A stretch of 64,000 nucleotides of DNA from Glaciecola sp964643575 (lineage in GTDB: Bacteria > Pseudomonadota > Gammaproteobacteria > Enterobacterales > Alteromonadaceae): the NCBI GenBank assembly GCA_964643575.1, contig CAZXTD010000003.1, forward strand, positions 1 to 64,000. Direction: 5' to 3'. Position numbers and translations under genes: made by a program. The notes under the pieces were generated by a model. It did not search any database. It saw only the letters and a program-made list of their open reading frames with translations, and had not been told where the DNA came from. Numbering within the stretch: the first letter of the stretch is position 1; the number at the start of each line of letters is the position of its first letter. Below are positions 36,285-43,300 of the stretch, piece by piece.

Positions 36285-37458
36285 ATGAAATCGTTTACCG
36301 GCAAACATATCTTAAGCGTGGGGCAATTTGACCGCAGTGCGGTTGAGCAAGTCTTTTCAATCGCAGACAACATGCAGGCTTATGCTAGCCGCGAAAAACG
36401 GACGACCGTGCTAGAAGGCGCTATTTTAGGCAATCTCTTTTTTGAACCCAGCACGCGTACACGTGTCAGTTTTGGTACTGCCTTTAATCTGCTGGGCGGT
36501 GAAGTCCGAGAAACAACCGGAATGAGCAATTCAGCGCTAGCAAAAGGCGAGTCTTTATACGATACCGCCCGCGTGTTAAGTGGATACAGCGACATTATTG
36601 CAATGCGTCATCCGCAACAAGGCTCGGTCAGAGAGTTTGCAACCGGCAGCAGAGTGCCCGTTATTAATGGTGGTGATGGTGCCAATGAGCACCCCACCCA
36701 AGCACTACTCGATTTATACACGATCGCTAAAGAGCGCCGTTCTTTTGGGCAAGGCATAGACGGTTTGCACATTGCCATGATTGGCGATTTAAAACATGGC
36801 CGTACGGTGCATTCCTTAGCAACCATGCTGTCATTATTTGACAATATAAAGTTTACTTTGGTCTCCCCTACTGACTTAGCCATGCCGGGTAAAGTATGCG
36901 ACAACATTGTTAATGCTGGTCACGAGCTTGTGATTAGTGATGAACTAAGCGGTGTGGTAGAGGCCGACATTTGTTATCAANNNNNNNNNNCTGTTTAAGA
37001 ATGTAAAGTTCACGCTGATTTCACCAAAAGATTTGTGCATGCCGCAAAGTGTTTGTGACACCATAAACAACGCTGGCCACGAACTTATTATCAGTGAGCA
37101 ACTCGAAGGAGTGGTTGAGGCCGATATTTGCTATCAAACTCGCATACAGGAAGAGCGTTTTCCCTCGCAAGATGAAGCAAATAAGTATCGCGGAAAATTT
37201 AGGCTGAATCAGCAAACTTATACGCAGCACTTTAAATCTCAGACTGTCATTATGCATCCGCTCCCGCGCGACTCACGCGCTGAAGCTAACGAACTCGACA
37301 GCGACCTAAATAGTCATCCTAATTTGGCTATTTTTAGGCAAACTGATAATGGCGTGTTAGTGCGTATGGCATTATTCGCACTAATATTGGGCGTCGAAAA
37401 TAAAGTCCACGACTTTGAACGTAAAGTTGTTTGGTACAGCAAAAAGAATATCCTTTAA
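36285..37458 (+). CDS. pyrB: Aspartate carbamoyltransferase, disrupted by a faulty scaffold join
   Basis: Second step of pyrimidine synthesis: carbamoyl phosphate plus aspartate gives carbamoyl aspartate. The left part (232 codons) has FFEPSTRTRVSFGTA (carbamoyl phosphate site), MRHPQQGSVREF and NGGDGANEHPTQALLDLYTI; the right part ends with the aspartate-binding loop VIMHPLPRDSRAEANELD and ALFALILGV. At the 10-N run the sequence is not simply missing: the 49 codons before the gap (from LFDN to ICYQ) occur again just after it, diverged to about 73% identity. Removing one copy gives a normal ~338-residue PyrB, the longer form of marine gammaproteobacteria. The gene is probably intact in the organism. 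No pyrI follows. Confidence 0.85.
36834..37137 (+). repeat. Diverged 147-bp direct duplication flanking an assembly gap in pyrB
   Basis: Copies 36834-36980 and 36991-37137 are both exactly 49 codons, aligned without indels, separated only by the 10 N. By my count 36 of 49 residues agree. The copies are too different to be a trivial overlap of one locus in one clone. Confidence 0.85.
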
Positions 37459-37505
37459 CAAATAGTCATAGCAATACACACAGCAAAAAGAGTTAAAAAC
37501 ATCAT

Positions 37506-38789
37506 ATGAATAAATCTGAATCATTATTTGAACGCGCACAAAACACCATTCCCGGTGGCGTTAATTCTCCTGTACGTGCATTTAAAGCAGTAGGCGGAAC
37601 GCCTCGTTTTATTGAACGCGCCGACGGGCCTTATATGTATGACGTAGACGGCAATCGATATATTGACTACATCAACTCTTGGGGACCAATGGTATTGGGT
37701 CACAATAATCCGCAAATTCGCCAAGCGGTTATCGATGCTGCTGAGTTTGGTTTGAGCTATGGTGCACCCACGGCAGCAGAAGTTGAAATGGCCGAGCTGG
37801 TAAGCTCAATTGTACCGTCAATGGAAATGGTCAGAATGGTAAATTCGGGCACCGAAGCCACTATGAGCGCTATTCGCTTAGCACGTGGTTACACAGGCAA
37901 GAATAAGCTGCTTAAGTTTGAGGGTTGTTATCATGGTCACGCAGATTCATTGTTAGTAAAAGCGGGCTCAGGTGCACTTACGCTTGGCGTACCAAGTTCG
38001 CCCGGCGTGCCAGATGATGTCGCTAAGCATACCCTTACCATGCAATTTAACGATATCGAAACTGTGCAGCAAGCCTTTGCCGAACATGGTGACGACATCG
38101 CTTGTATTATTGTTGAGCCTGTTGCAGGCAACATGAACTGCATACCGCCTATTCCGGGTTTTTTAGAAGGCTTACGTAAAATCTGTGATGACTACGGCGC
38201 TGTGCTTATTTTTGATGAGGTTATGACAGGATTTAGAGTATCTTTAGGCGGCGCTCAAGAACGCTTTTCAGTTACGCCCGACCTAACATGTTTGGGTAAA
38301 GTCATCGGCGGCGGCATGCCGGTTGGGGCATTTGGGGGCAAAAAAGAAATACTCACTCATATTGCGCCAACGGGGCCAGTTTATCAGGCAGGCACTTTGT
38401 CGGGTAACCCAATTGCGATGGCCGCTGGCTTATGCGCACTTAAACAACTGAAAGCGGATGGTTTTTACGACAGCATTTTTGCAAACACCCAAGCTTTGGC
38501 TGATGGATTTAAACAAATGGCCGATAAAAACGGTATTCCACTAACCACAAACGTTGCCGGTAGCATGTTTGGCATCTTTTTTACTGAAGAAGAAAAAGTG
38601 ATTAATTATCAGCAGGCGATTAATGTTAACCAAGCGCAATTTAATCAGTTTTATCATCATATGCTAGAGCAAGGTGTGTATTTAGCACCAGCATCTTTTG
38701 AGGCAGGTTTTGTTTCAAAAATGCACACTAGCGACGTTGTTGATGCCACCCTACAAGCGGCAGATATAGCATTTTCACGCATTAAATAA
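37506..38789 (+). CDS. hemL: Glutamate-1-semialdehyde 2,1-aminomutase
   Basis: PLP enzyme converting glutamate-1-semialdehyde to 5-aminolevulinate in the C5 route to heme. The 427-residue protein has IPGGVNSPVRAFKAVGGTPRF, SWGPMVLGHNNP, MVNSGTEATMSAIRLARG, KFEGCYHGHADSLLVKAGSG, LIFDEVMTGFRV and the PLP lysine Lys265 in CLGKVIGGGMPVGAFGGK. Length and residue numbering match E. coli HemL. A class III cyclase gene begins 3 bases after its stop. Confidence 0.98.
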   Translation: MNKSESLFERAQNTIPGGVNSPVRAFKAVGGTPRFIERADGPYMYDVDGNRYIDYINSWGPMVLGHNNPQIRQAVIDAAEFGLSYGAPTAAEVEMAELVSSIVPSMEMVRMVNSGTEATMSAIRLARGYTGKNKLLKFEGCYHGHADSLLVKAGSGALTLGVPSSPGVPDDVAKHTLTMQFNDIETVQQAFAEHGDDIACIIVEPVAGNMNCIPPIPGFLEGLRKICDDYGAVLIFDEVMTGFRVSLGGAQERFSVTPDLTCLGKVIGGGMPVGAFGGKKEILTHIAPTGPVYQAGTLSGNPIAMAAGLCALKQLKADGFYDSIFANTQALADGFKQMADKNGIPLTTNVAGSMFGIFFTEEEKVINYQQAINVNQAQFNQFYHHMLEQGVYLAPASFEAGFVSKMHTSDVVDATLQAADIAFSRIK

Positions 38790-38792
38790 GTT

Positions 38793-39869
38793 ATGACTTA
38801 CTTGCTGTTATTGACCATTGTTGTTGCCATATATGCGGTATTTATTACCGCAATGTGGTGGCGTCAGAGGCAAGAGCCGCAAGTTAATTCGATTCAAGAT
38901 AATGCTAACACAGTCACCACTGCGCTAGCCCAGAGTCAAGATACAGGCTCTGAAGTTAGCGAAGCGATGTTGGCAAAAGCTGATGAAGCACAGCGTCTGC
39001 AGCAAACCTTTCAAAAATTTGTACCACGCCAATTTGTTGAGCACTTTGCCAAAGGCGGCGCTGAATTACTCTCTTTAGGCTATGCAGACGAAGACGAAGT
39101 GGCTGTTATGTTTTGTGACATACGCGGCTTTACGCGCTTGTCTGAGCAAATGTCACCCCAACAACTCATGAACTTCTTAAACTCATATTTTTTAAGAATG
39201 AACGCACCTATTCATGATAACGGCGGCTTTATCGACAAATTCATTGGCGACGCGATAATGGCTTTGTTCGATCATCCTGCGGGCACCTCGGCCGACAAAG
39301 CTAACGACGCCATTAATGCTGCACTCGATTTACAAAAGGCCTTACACCTTTATAACCATCACCGCGCAAACAGTGGTTATCCGCCTATTAAACATGGTAT
39401 TGGCTTGCATTACGGCCCGGTAGTACTTGGTACCGTTGGCTCAGATGATCGCATGGACACCACCGTTATTGGCGATACAGTTAACGTTGCCCAGCGCATC
39501 GAAAGTCTTACCGAGCATTTTGGCCTAGAGATTTTATGCACTAAATCACTTATTGAGGCTGCACAAGCAACAGATACACTCGCCTGCCGCAGCATCGACG
39601 AGGTCGTGCTAAAAGGCAAAAGCACCAGCATCGAAATTTTAGAGATTTTTCAGCATTTAGACGCCAATGCTATAAAACAGCGGCAAAAGAGTATTTCTGT
39701 GATTAGTGAAGGCGTCAGGCTTCGTAATCAAAAGGACTTTAAAGCCGCTCTCGATATTTTCAAGCAGGGTCGCGAAACCCACCCGCAAGATAAAGTCTTT
39801 GATTACCATATTAATTTGTGCCAAAAGCTAATGTATCAACTAGATTGGGATGGTGTGGTAAGGCTGTAG
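38793..39869 (+). CDS. Membrane-anchored class III adenylate/guanylate cyclase
   Basis: Predicted to make cAMP or cGMP from the nucleoside triphosphate. One N-terminal helix (residues ~3-21), a linker, then a class III cyclase domain (~100-290): MFCDIRGFTRLSE with metal Asp109, FIDKFIGDAIMALF with Lys149 (base recognition) and Asp153 (second metal), and TTVIGDTVNVAQRIE carrying the transition-state Asn and Arg. All catalytic positions appear present, and lysine at 149 favours ATP. A short C-terminal helical segment resembles a TPR-like pair (EGVRLRNQKDFKAALDIFKQG). Lies 3 bases after hemL, likely co-transcribed. Confidence 0.85.
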   Translation: MTYLLLLTIVVAIYAVFITAMWWRQRQEPQVNSIQDNANTVTTALAQSQDTGSEVSEAMLAKADEAQRLQQTFQKFVPRQFVEHFAKGGAELLSLGYADEDEVAVMFCDIRGFTRLSEQMSPQQLMNFLNSYFLRMNAPIHDNGGFIDKFIGDAIMALFDHPAGTSADKANDAINAALDLQKALHLYNHHRANSGYPPIKHGIGLHYGPVVLGTVGSDDRMDTTVIGDTVNVAQRIESLTEHFGLEILCTKSLIEAAQATDTLACRSIDEVVLKGKSTSIEILEIFQHLDANAIKQRQKSISVISEGVRLRNQKDFKAALDIFKQGRETHPQDKVFDYHINLCQKLMYQLDWDGVVRL

Positions 39870-40347
39870 TTTTTACAGTTTTGATGAGGGATACGCACAA
39901 AATTCTCACTCTAGTAAACTAACACTAGTTAAGTTAGCAATCTGCCATTGTTATCTTAAAATCTCGTTGGCAATTAGCAATCTGTTGCGTCTCTTTCATC
40001 ATACTTCTTAGAACGGGTTCGAACGATACCTTAGTTTTTTTCTTTTCTTCATCATTTAACGCCACTTTTTAGTGGGTTCTAAAACCCAAAGGCGCCTCTT
40101 AAAATAATTTCACTATTGAACGCTTTTAAAGACTAAAATAATAAACCTATATATTTCATATGCTTACGTGTGACTTTTTTGTAACCGAAGTGTTACCAAA
40201 CTTATTTTTTAAAGGTTGCGAATAAGTTCCAGATAAATCATCAAAAGGTGTCACTCTAGTTATTCCAATTACAAAAAGTTCTCTCTACTGTTAAGTCATC
40301 AACAAACGGCAGTAAAACACTAAACACTAAACACCGAGAGGCAAGAC
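39870..40347. other. 478-bp non-coding stretch at the left edge of the peptide cluster
   Basis: No gene seen. It holds an 11-bp direct repeat TTAGCAATCTG (39934-39944 and 39974-39984, 40 bp apart), an inverted repeat CTAAC-N9-GTTAG (39919-39937), two abutting hairpins CCACT-TTTT-AGTGG (40062-40075) and GGGTT-CTAA-AACCC (40074-40087), and a pyrimidine-rich run near 40031-40050. These could be regulatory sites or the end of the hemL-cyclase transcript. Confidence 0.4.
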
Positions 40348-40569
40348 ATGAAAACATCTACTAAAGCACTTATCGCACTTACTTTTATTAACATAGGTAC
40401 GCTTACTTTTGCACCTGCTGCATATGCAATAACTGAAAACGAAATAAAGGAAACATCTAGTGAAACCGAGCCAGAAGAAACAACACCAGTAGAAACGATT
40501 CCGGTTGAACCACCATTTACACCCTTAAAACTCGTTTGCACGCTATTGCCCGAATTATGTATCGAATAA
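40348..40569 (+). CDS. Small secreted acidic peptide with C-terminal Cys-x6-Cys
   Basis: I do not recognise this 73-residue protein. Signal peptide MKTSTKALIALTFINIGT..AYA with likely cleavage after AYA; mature part is a Glu/Thr/Pro-rich linker (SSETEPEETTPVETIPVEPP) followed by a hydrophobic C-terminus with two cysteines, LKLVCTLLPELCIE. After export it could form a disulfide-closed loop of six residues. RBS GAGAGG lies upstream of the ATG. It is the first gene of the accessory region, followed by a long-loop hairpin and the LuxR-family gene, so it could be a signal peptide or simply an unrelated small secreted protein. Confidence 0.65.
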   Translation: MKTSTKALIALTFINIGTLTFAPAAYAITENEIKETSSETEPEETTPVETIPVEPPFTPLKLVCTLLPELCIE

Positions 40570-40600
40570 GTTTGACGAATCAGAAAATAAGCAATGAAAA

Positions 40601-40662
40601 AATGAGGATTATTCTAAGCGTTTGTTTTTCATACGTTAAATATTCAAAAGCCTCATTCTTTT
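40601..40662 (+). terminator. Possible long-loop terminator after the small secreted peptide
   Basis: AATGAGG and CCTCATT are perfect complements 43 bases apart and CTTTTT follows the second arm. The loop is long, so function as a terminator is uncertain. Confidence 0.35.
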
Positions 40663-40696
40663 TGCATTAAACGAATAAAGTTTTCAAGAGAAGAAG

Positions 40697-41371
40697 ATGA
40701 AAAAAATATCTCAACTAGTCCAACAAATTGAACAGATAGAGTCAGATAAAAGTTTGGAGCAGTTTTTTAGTTCAATAAGCGCCATAGGTGCATACAAGTG
40801 GTCGGGATTAATGATGTTTGTACCCGAAACAGCTAGCAGCACCAGCGTTCGTTATATTGGTAATATTCCGCAACGCTTAGTAAAAAAATTGATCAAAGAA
40901 AAAGCCGACTTAATCGAGTCTTGCAAGGACCAAACAAGCATTTACATTGAAAATATGCCAAATGATGGGTGGGACATGGATATCGATTTACAAGGCATTG
41001 TTTTAGTCAAATTTGATACACAAAGCAGCGAATTTGGTTTTCTAATCCTGGGAGTTATAAAGCATGCAAAAGCAGCTGTGCGCGAGAAACTGCAAAGCTT
41101 GAGCTGGTTTTGGATGATTATTATTCCCTATATATATAAAGCCTATAGAAGAGGTTCAAAAGAAGCCACCGTCAAATTAACCAAGCGTGAACTTGAATGC
41201 ATGAAATGGGCATCGGAAGGCAAGACATCGTGGGAAATTAGTCAGATATTAAACATTTCTGAACGTACCGTAAATTTTCATATCGCAAACTATATTGAAA
41301 AAACTGGCAGTATCAATCGGCAACAAGCGATTGCTAAGTGTCTATTACAAGGGCATTTAATGGCAGCTTAG
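40697..41371 (+). CDS. LuxR-family transcriptional regulator (solo, non-canonical ligand domain)
   Basis: A 224-residue regulator with a C-terminal LuxR HTH (~160-222: LTKRELECMKWASEGKTSWE, ISQILNISERTVNFHIAN and the following helix), well conserved. The N-terminal ~150 residues have the length and hydrophobic pattern of an autoinducer-binding domain, but I cannot find the usual acyl-homoserine-lactone residues (W-x3-Y ... D-P). No luxI synthase is in the window. It precedes the peptide cluster in the same direction, and two lux-box-like palindromes stand before the peptide genes and before the cupin/HEAT genes, so I infer it activates them. Its ligand, if any, is unknown. Confidence 0.85.
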   Translation: MKKISQLVQQIEQIESDKSLEQFFSSISAIGAYKWSGLMMFVPETASSTSVRYIGNIPQRLVKKLIKEKADLIESCKDQTSIYIENMPNDGWDMDIDLQGIVLVKFDTQSSEFGFLILGVIKHAKAAVREKLQSLSWFWMIIIPYIYKAYRRGSKEATVKLTKRELECMKWASEGKTSWEISQILNISERTVNFHIANYIEKTGSINRQQAIAKCLLQGHLMAA

Positions 41372-41404
41372 CATTTTTTAACCCATAGAAAAGAGAGAAA
41401 CCTA

Positions 41405-41614
41405 ATGAAACATCAACATTACAGCGACAAAAGTACGACTAGTACTGAAGAGGTTCACCAGTTTAATGACTATTCACAAAACAAAAGCATATCTGCTGAG
41501 AAGGAGTTAATTGAATTAGAAACGTTTTGTCTTGATTTTATTGAAGATAATGAATCTGATTTTTATGTAATTGAGGATTTGCACGATAATTTTTCTTACA
41601 GCATTGAAGTCTAG
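41405..41614 (+). CDS. Acidic 69-residue protein of the peptide cluster
   Basis: I do not recognise it. A polar, Ser/Thr/His/Gln-rich N-terminal half is followed by a strongly acidic C-terminal half (LIELETFCLDFIEDNESDFY, then VIEDLHDNFSYSIEV) with one cysteine. There is no signal peptide or membrane helix. RBS AAGAGAG precedes the ATG. It lies 33 bases after the LuxR-family gene. It could be a peptide-binding chaperone-like partner, an immunity factor or a further precursor; nothing in the sequence decides. Confidence 0.6.
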   Translation: MKHQHYSDKSTTSTEEVHQFNDYSQNKSISAEKELIELETFCLDFIEDNESDFYVIEDLHDNFSYSIEV

Positions 41615-41652
41615 TCGACGTTTTATTATTACTTGGAACTGATTGATCAAAT

Positions 41653-42216
41653 ATGAAAAATACTAGCAAAAATTTGGCATTCGTTGCGGTATTACTAGTC
41701 GCCCTGATGGTATTGTACTTCATTAATACTTCGGCAAATAGTAATAACGAAAGCTTAATTGTTCAGCTAAGTAGCGAACACATTACTAAAATTTCAGTTT
41801 CTAACGATATGTCGAATTATGAGCAATTAGTAGAAAGCGGAGAGGCCGTGACGATTAATCAAATAATTGCGGTAAATCAATCAACTAGTAAAACATCGCA
41901 ACATGTAATAGCGAACAAAACAGGTATATTCTTTAAATCAAACGAACAAACAGGAACGGTTATTGGCTACATCGTTCAAAACAACACTCCTTCCAAAACA
42001 CTATATTTTACGGTGCTTGAAGGTGATTTACACAATATACTTTTGGGTACGAACGTTATCTTAAACAACGGTGACCAATGGATTTCAGGTACATTGAAGA
42101 TTAAGCTAAACCCGATGAAAAAAAATGACAATACTCTGCATAAAAAAATAGGAATAGAGCTAAAAAGTTCAACATCTTTTACACCCCATAAACGACTAAC
42201 TCTCAAGTCCTCATAA
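41653..42216 (+). CDS. Reduced HlyD-like membrane-anchored protein
   Basis: A 187-residue protein with one N-terminal helix (LAFVAVLLVALMVLYFI) and an external domain patterned like the lipoyl/beta-barrel part of HlyD adaptors: VESGEAVTINQIIAVNQ (compare the GE.V..GQ.L half-motif), then VIANKTGIFFKSNEQTGTVI (second half) and VLEGDLHNILLGTNVILN (barrel start). The coiled-coil hairpin of full adaptors is missing. If this reading is right it is a minimal adaptor for peptide export; resemblance is by eye and weak. It directly precedes the promoter of the four peptide genes. Confidence 0.5.
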   Translation: MKNTSKNLAFVAVLLVALMVLYFINTSANSNNESLIVQLSSEHITKISVSNDMSNYEQLVESGEAVTINQIIAVNQSTSKTSQHVIANKTGIFFKSNEQTGTVIGYIVQNNTPSKTLYFTVLEGDLHNILLGTNVILNNGDQWISGTLKIKLNPMKKNDNTLHKKIGIELKSSTSFTPHKRLTLKSS

Positions 42217-42247
42217 ACCCAAAACGTTTTTGACGATTTCCTGTTAG

Positions 42248-42298
42248 CTGTTAGATCTATCAGTACACAATCTGGATTTATTCCGGATACTTGTACCT
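42248..42298 (+). promoter_or_regulatory. Lux-box-like palindrome and promoter P1 before the four peptide genes
   Basis: CTGTTAGATCTATCAG (42248-42263) has the lux-box form CTG-N10-CAG and is palindromic except at one symmetric pair. GATACT (42286-42291) falls exactly where a -10 box would lie if the palindrome is centred at -42.5, the class II position of LuxR activators; predicted start ~42298. The predicted transcript begins with a stem CTGTCT-N7-AGACAG (42297-42315). A second copy of the same arrangement stands before 43301. Confidence 0.65.
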
Positions 42299-42351
42299 GT
42301 CTTCTGGTGAGACAGAACAAAGATAACTAACACAAACCCAAAGGAAATTTT

Positions 42352-42474
42352 ATGAAAACACTACCTAGCCTATCGCAACCTGTATCTAACCATGGTTCTC
42401 GCATGGAATCTGAAACTTTCGCAATTACTGCCGGCATAGCCATCGGAATCGCAATTGGTATTTATTTGTACTAG
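42352..42474 (+). CDS. Peptide 1: 40-residue glycine-zipper precursor-like peptide
   Basis: Shortest genes of the cluster, missed by length filters. RBS AAGGAA 6 bases before ATG. N-terminal half MKTLPSLSQPVSNHGSRMES, then ETFAITAGIAIGIAIGIYLY. The first ~22 residues are polar with a conserved HGSR; residues ~23-40 are hydrophobic with Gly every fourth or second residue (AGIAIGIAIGI), a glycine-zipper pattern seen in membrane-inserting peptides and some bacteriocins. No Sec signal, no double-glycine leader, no cysteine. First of four tandem paralogs. Confidence 0.85.
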   Translation: MKTLPSLSQPVSNHGSRMESETFAITAGIAIGIAIGIYLY

Positions 42475-42520
42475 TAACTAATTAATACATAGATATAGAC
42501 AATTATTTCGGAGCAATAAA

Positions 42521-42643
42521 ATGAAAAATTTACCCACTTTAGATCAGCCTGTTTCTGTCCATGGTTCGCGCATGGAATCTGAAACTTTTGCAATTACTGC
42601 CGGCATTGCTATCGGTATAGCGATCGGTATTTACCTTTATTAA
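42521..42643 (+). CDS. Peptide 2: 40-residue glycine-zipper precursor-like peptide
   Basis: Second tandem paralog, same length. Reads MKNLPTLDQPVSVHGSRMES then the same C-terminal half as peptide 1 (ETFAITAGIAIGIAIGIYLY). RBS GGAG 8 bases before ATG. Differs from peptide 1 only in the first 13 residues; many third-position base changes between them show that the protein sequence is under selection. Confidence 0.85.
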   Translation: MKNLPTLDQPVSVHGSRMESETFAITAGIAIGIAIGIYLY

Positions 42644-42677
42644 TGAGTTTTTAAACAGCCAAAAAAGAGGAAAAAAA

Positions 42678-42800
42678 ATGAGAAATTTACCTAATCTAGA
42701 TCAACCCGTGTCCGTGCATGGTTCACGTTTGGAATCTGAAACTTTTGCTATCGTAGCAGGAATAGCGATTGGTATCGGCATCGGCATTTATCTTAAATAA
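42678..42800 (+). CDS. Peptide 3: 40-residue glycine-zipper precursor-like peptide
   Basis: Third tandem paralog. Reads MRNLPNLDQPVSVHGSRLES then ETFAIVAGIAIGIGIGIYLK. Compared with peptides 1 and 2: M18 to L, T26 to V, A34 to G and a C-terminal lysine instead of tyrosine, giving a second peptide subtype. RBS GAGG in an A-rich leader almost identical to that of peptide 4. Confidence 0.85.
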   Translation: MRNLPNLDQPVSVHGSRLESETFAIVAGIAIGIGIGIYLK

Positions 42801-42838
42801 GCTTTTTTACTTAAAACAACCAAAAAAGAGGAAAAAAA

Positions 42839-42961
42839 ATGAAAAATCTACCTAATCTAGACCAACCCGTATCTGTGCATGGTTCACGTTTGGAATCTGA
42901 AACCTTTGCTATTGTTGCTGGCATAGCGATTGGTATCGGCATCGGTATCTACTTGAAGTAA
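42839..42961 (+). CDS. Peptide 4: 40-residue glycine-zipper precursor-like peptide
   Basis: Fourth tandem paralog, identical to peptide 3 except Lys2 for Arg2, with the same upstream leader (CCAAAAAAGAGGAAAAAAAA), so 3 and 4 come from a recent duplication while 1/2 and 3/4 are older. Two subtypes with differing C-termini (Tyr versus Lys) may act as partners, as in two-peptide bacteriocins; this is inference. Confidence 0.85.
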   Translation: MKNLPNLDQPVSVHGSRLESETFAIVAGIAIGIGIGIYLK

Positions 42962-43207
42962 TATTTTTATCCGCTTGCCTTAAGCAGATTCGGAACGAAT
43001 AGCATATTATTACGTGCTAAGTCACCTTCTTTCCTGGAGTCTGCTTGAGGTAAATGGATGATGCGCAATCTTCATTTAAACATCAATAGGGCATATCAAA
43101 GAGGCAGTATTTTCTAAATAATTTACGCTTGCTTTACTCCAACACCTAAATTTAATGATGCGAAAAAGTAATCTAACTCCCTGATATACATATTATAATG
43201 ACTTTAG
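42962..43207. other. Non-coding spacer after the peptide genes, possible structured RNA
   Basis: No gene. Hairpins visible: GCTT-N5-AAGC (42973-42985), ATTCG-GAA-CGAAT (42988-43000), TAGCA-N10-TGCTA (43000-43019), and an outer pairing CTTAAGCAG (42979-42987) with CTGCTTGAG (43041-43049), one mismatch. Together these could fold as a small multi-branched element that ends or protects the peptide message. Evidence is by eye only. Confidence 0.3.
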
Positions 43208-43258
43208 CTGTTACATCTTACAGTTATATAATTTAAGAAATTCTCCATACTTAATATT
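43208..43258 (+). promoter_or_regulatory. Lux-box-like palindrome and promoter P2 before the cupin/HEAT genes
   Basis: CTGTTACATCTTACAG (43208-43223) again is CTG-N10-CAG and shares 13 of 16 bases with the P1 palindrome; identity continues outside it (TTAG before, T after). CATACT (43246-43251) lies at the same 38-base offset as GATACT in P1. Predicted start ~43258, 43 bases before the next ATG. Confidence 0.65.
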
Positions 43259-43300
43259 GTCAAGCAATGACTGACTATTAAACGTATCTGTGGAGGATAT

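Noticed and set aside
40062..40087. Two abutting hairpins as a terminator of the hemL-cyclase transcript
   Set aside because: No T-tract follows on the plus strand; listed only as structure within the spacer.
42352..42961. Double-glycine (ComC/class II bacteriocin) leader in the 40-residue peptides
   Set aside because: No GG or GA site follows the polar half in the right context, and no peptidase C39 exporter is present.
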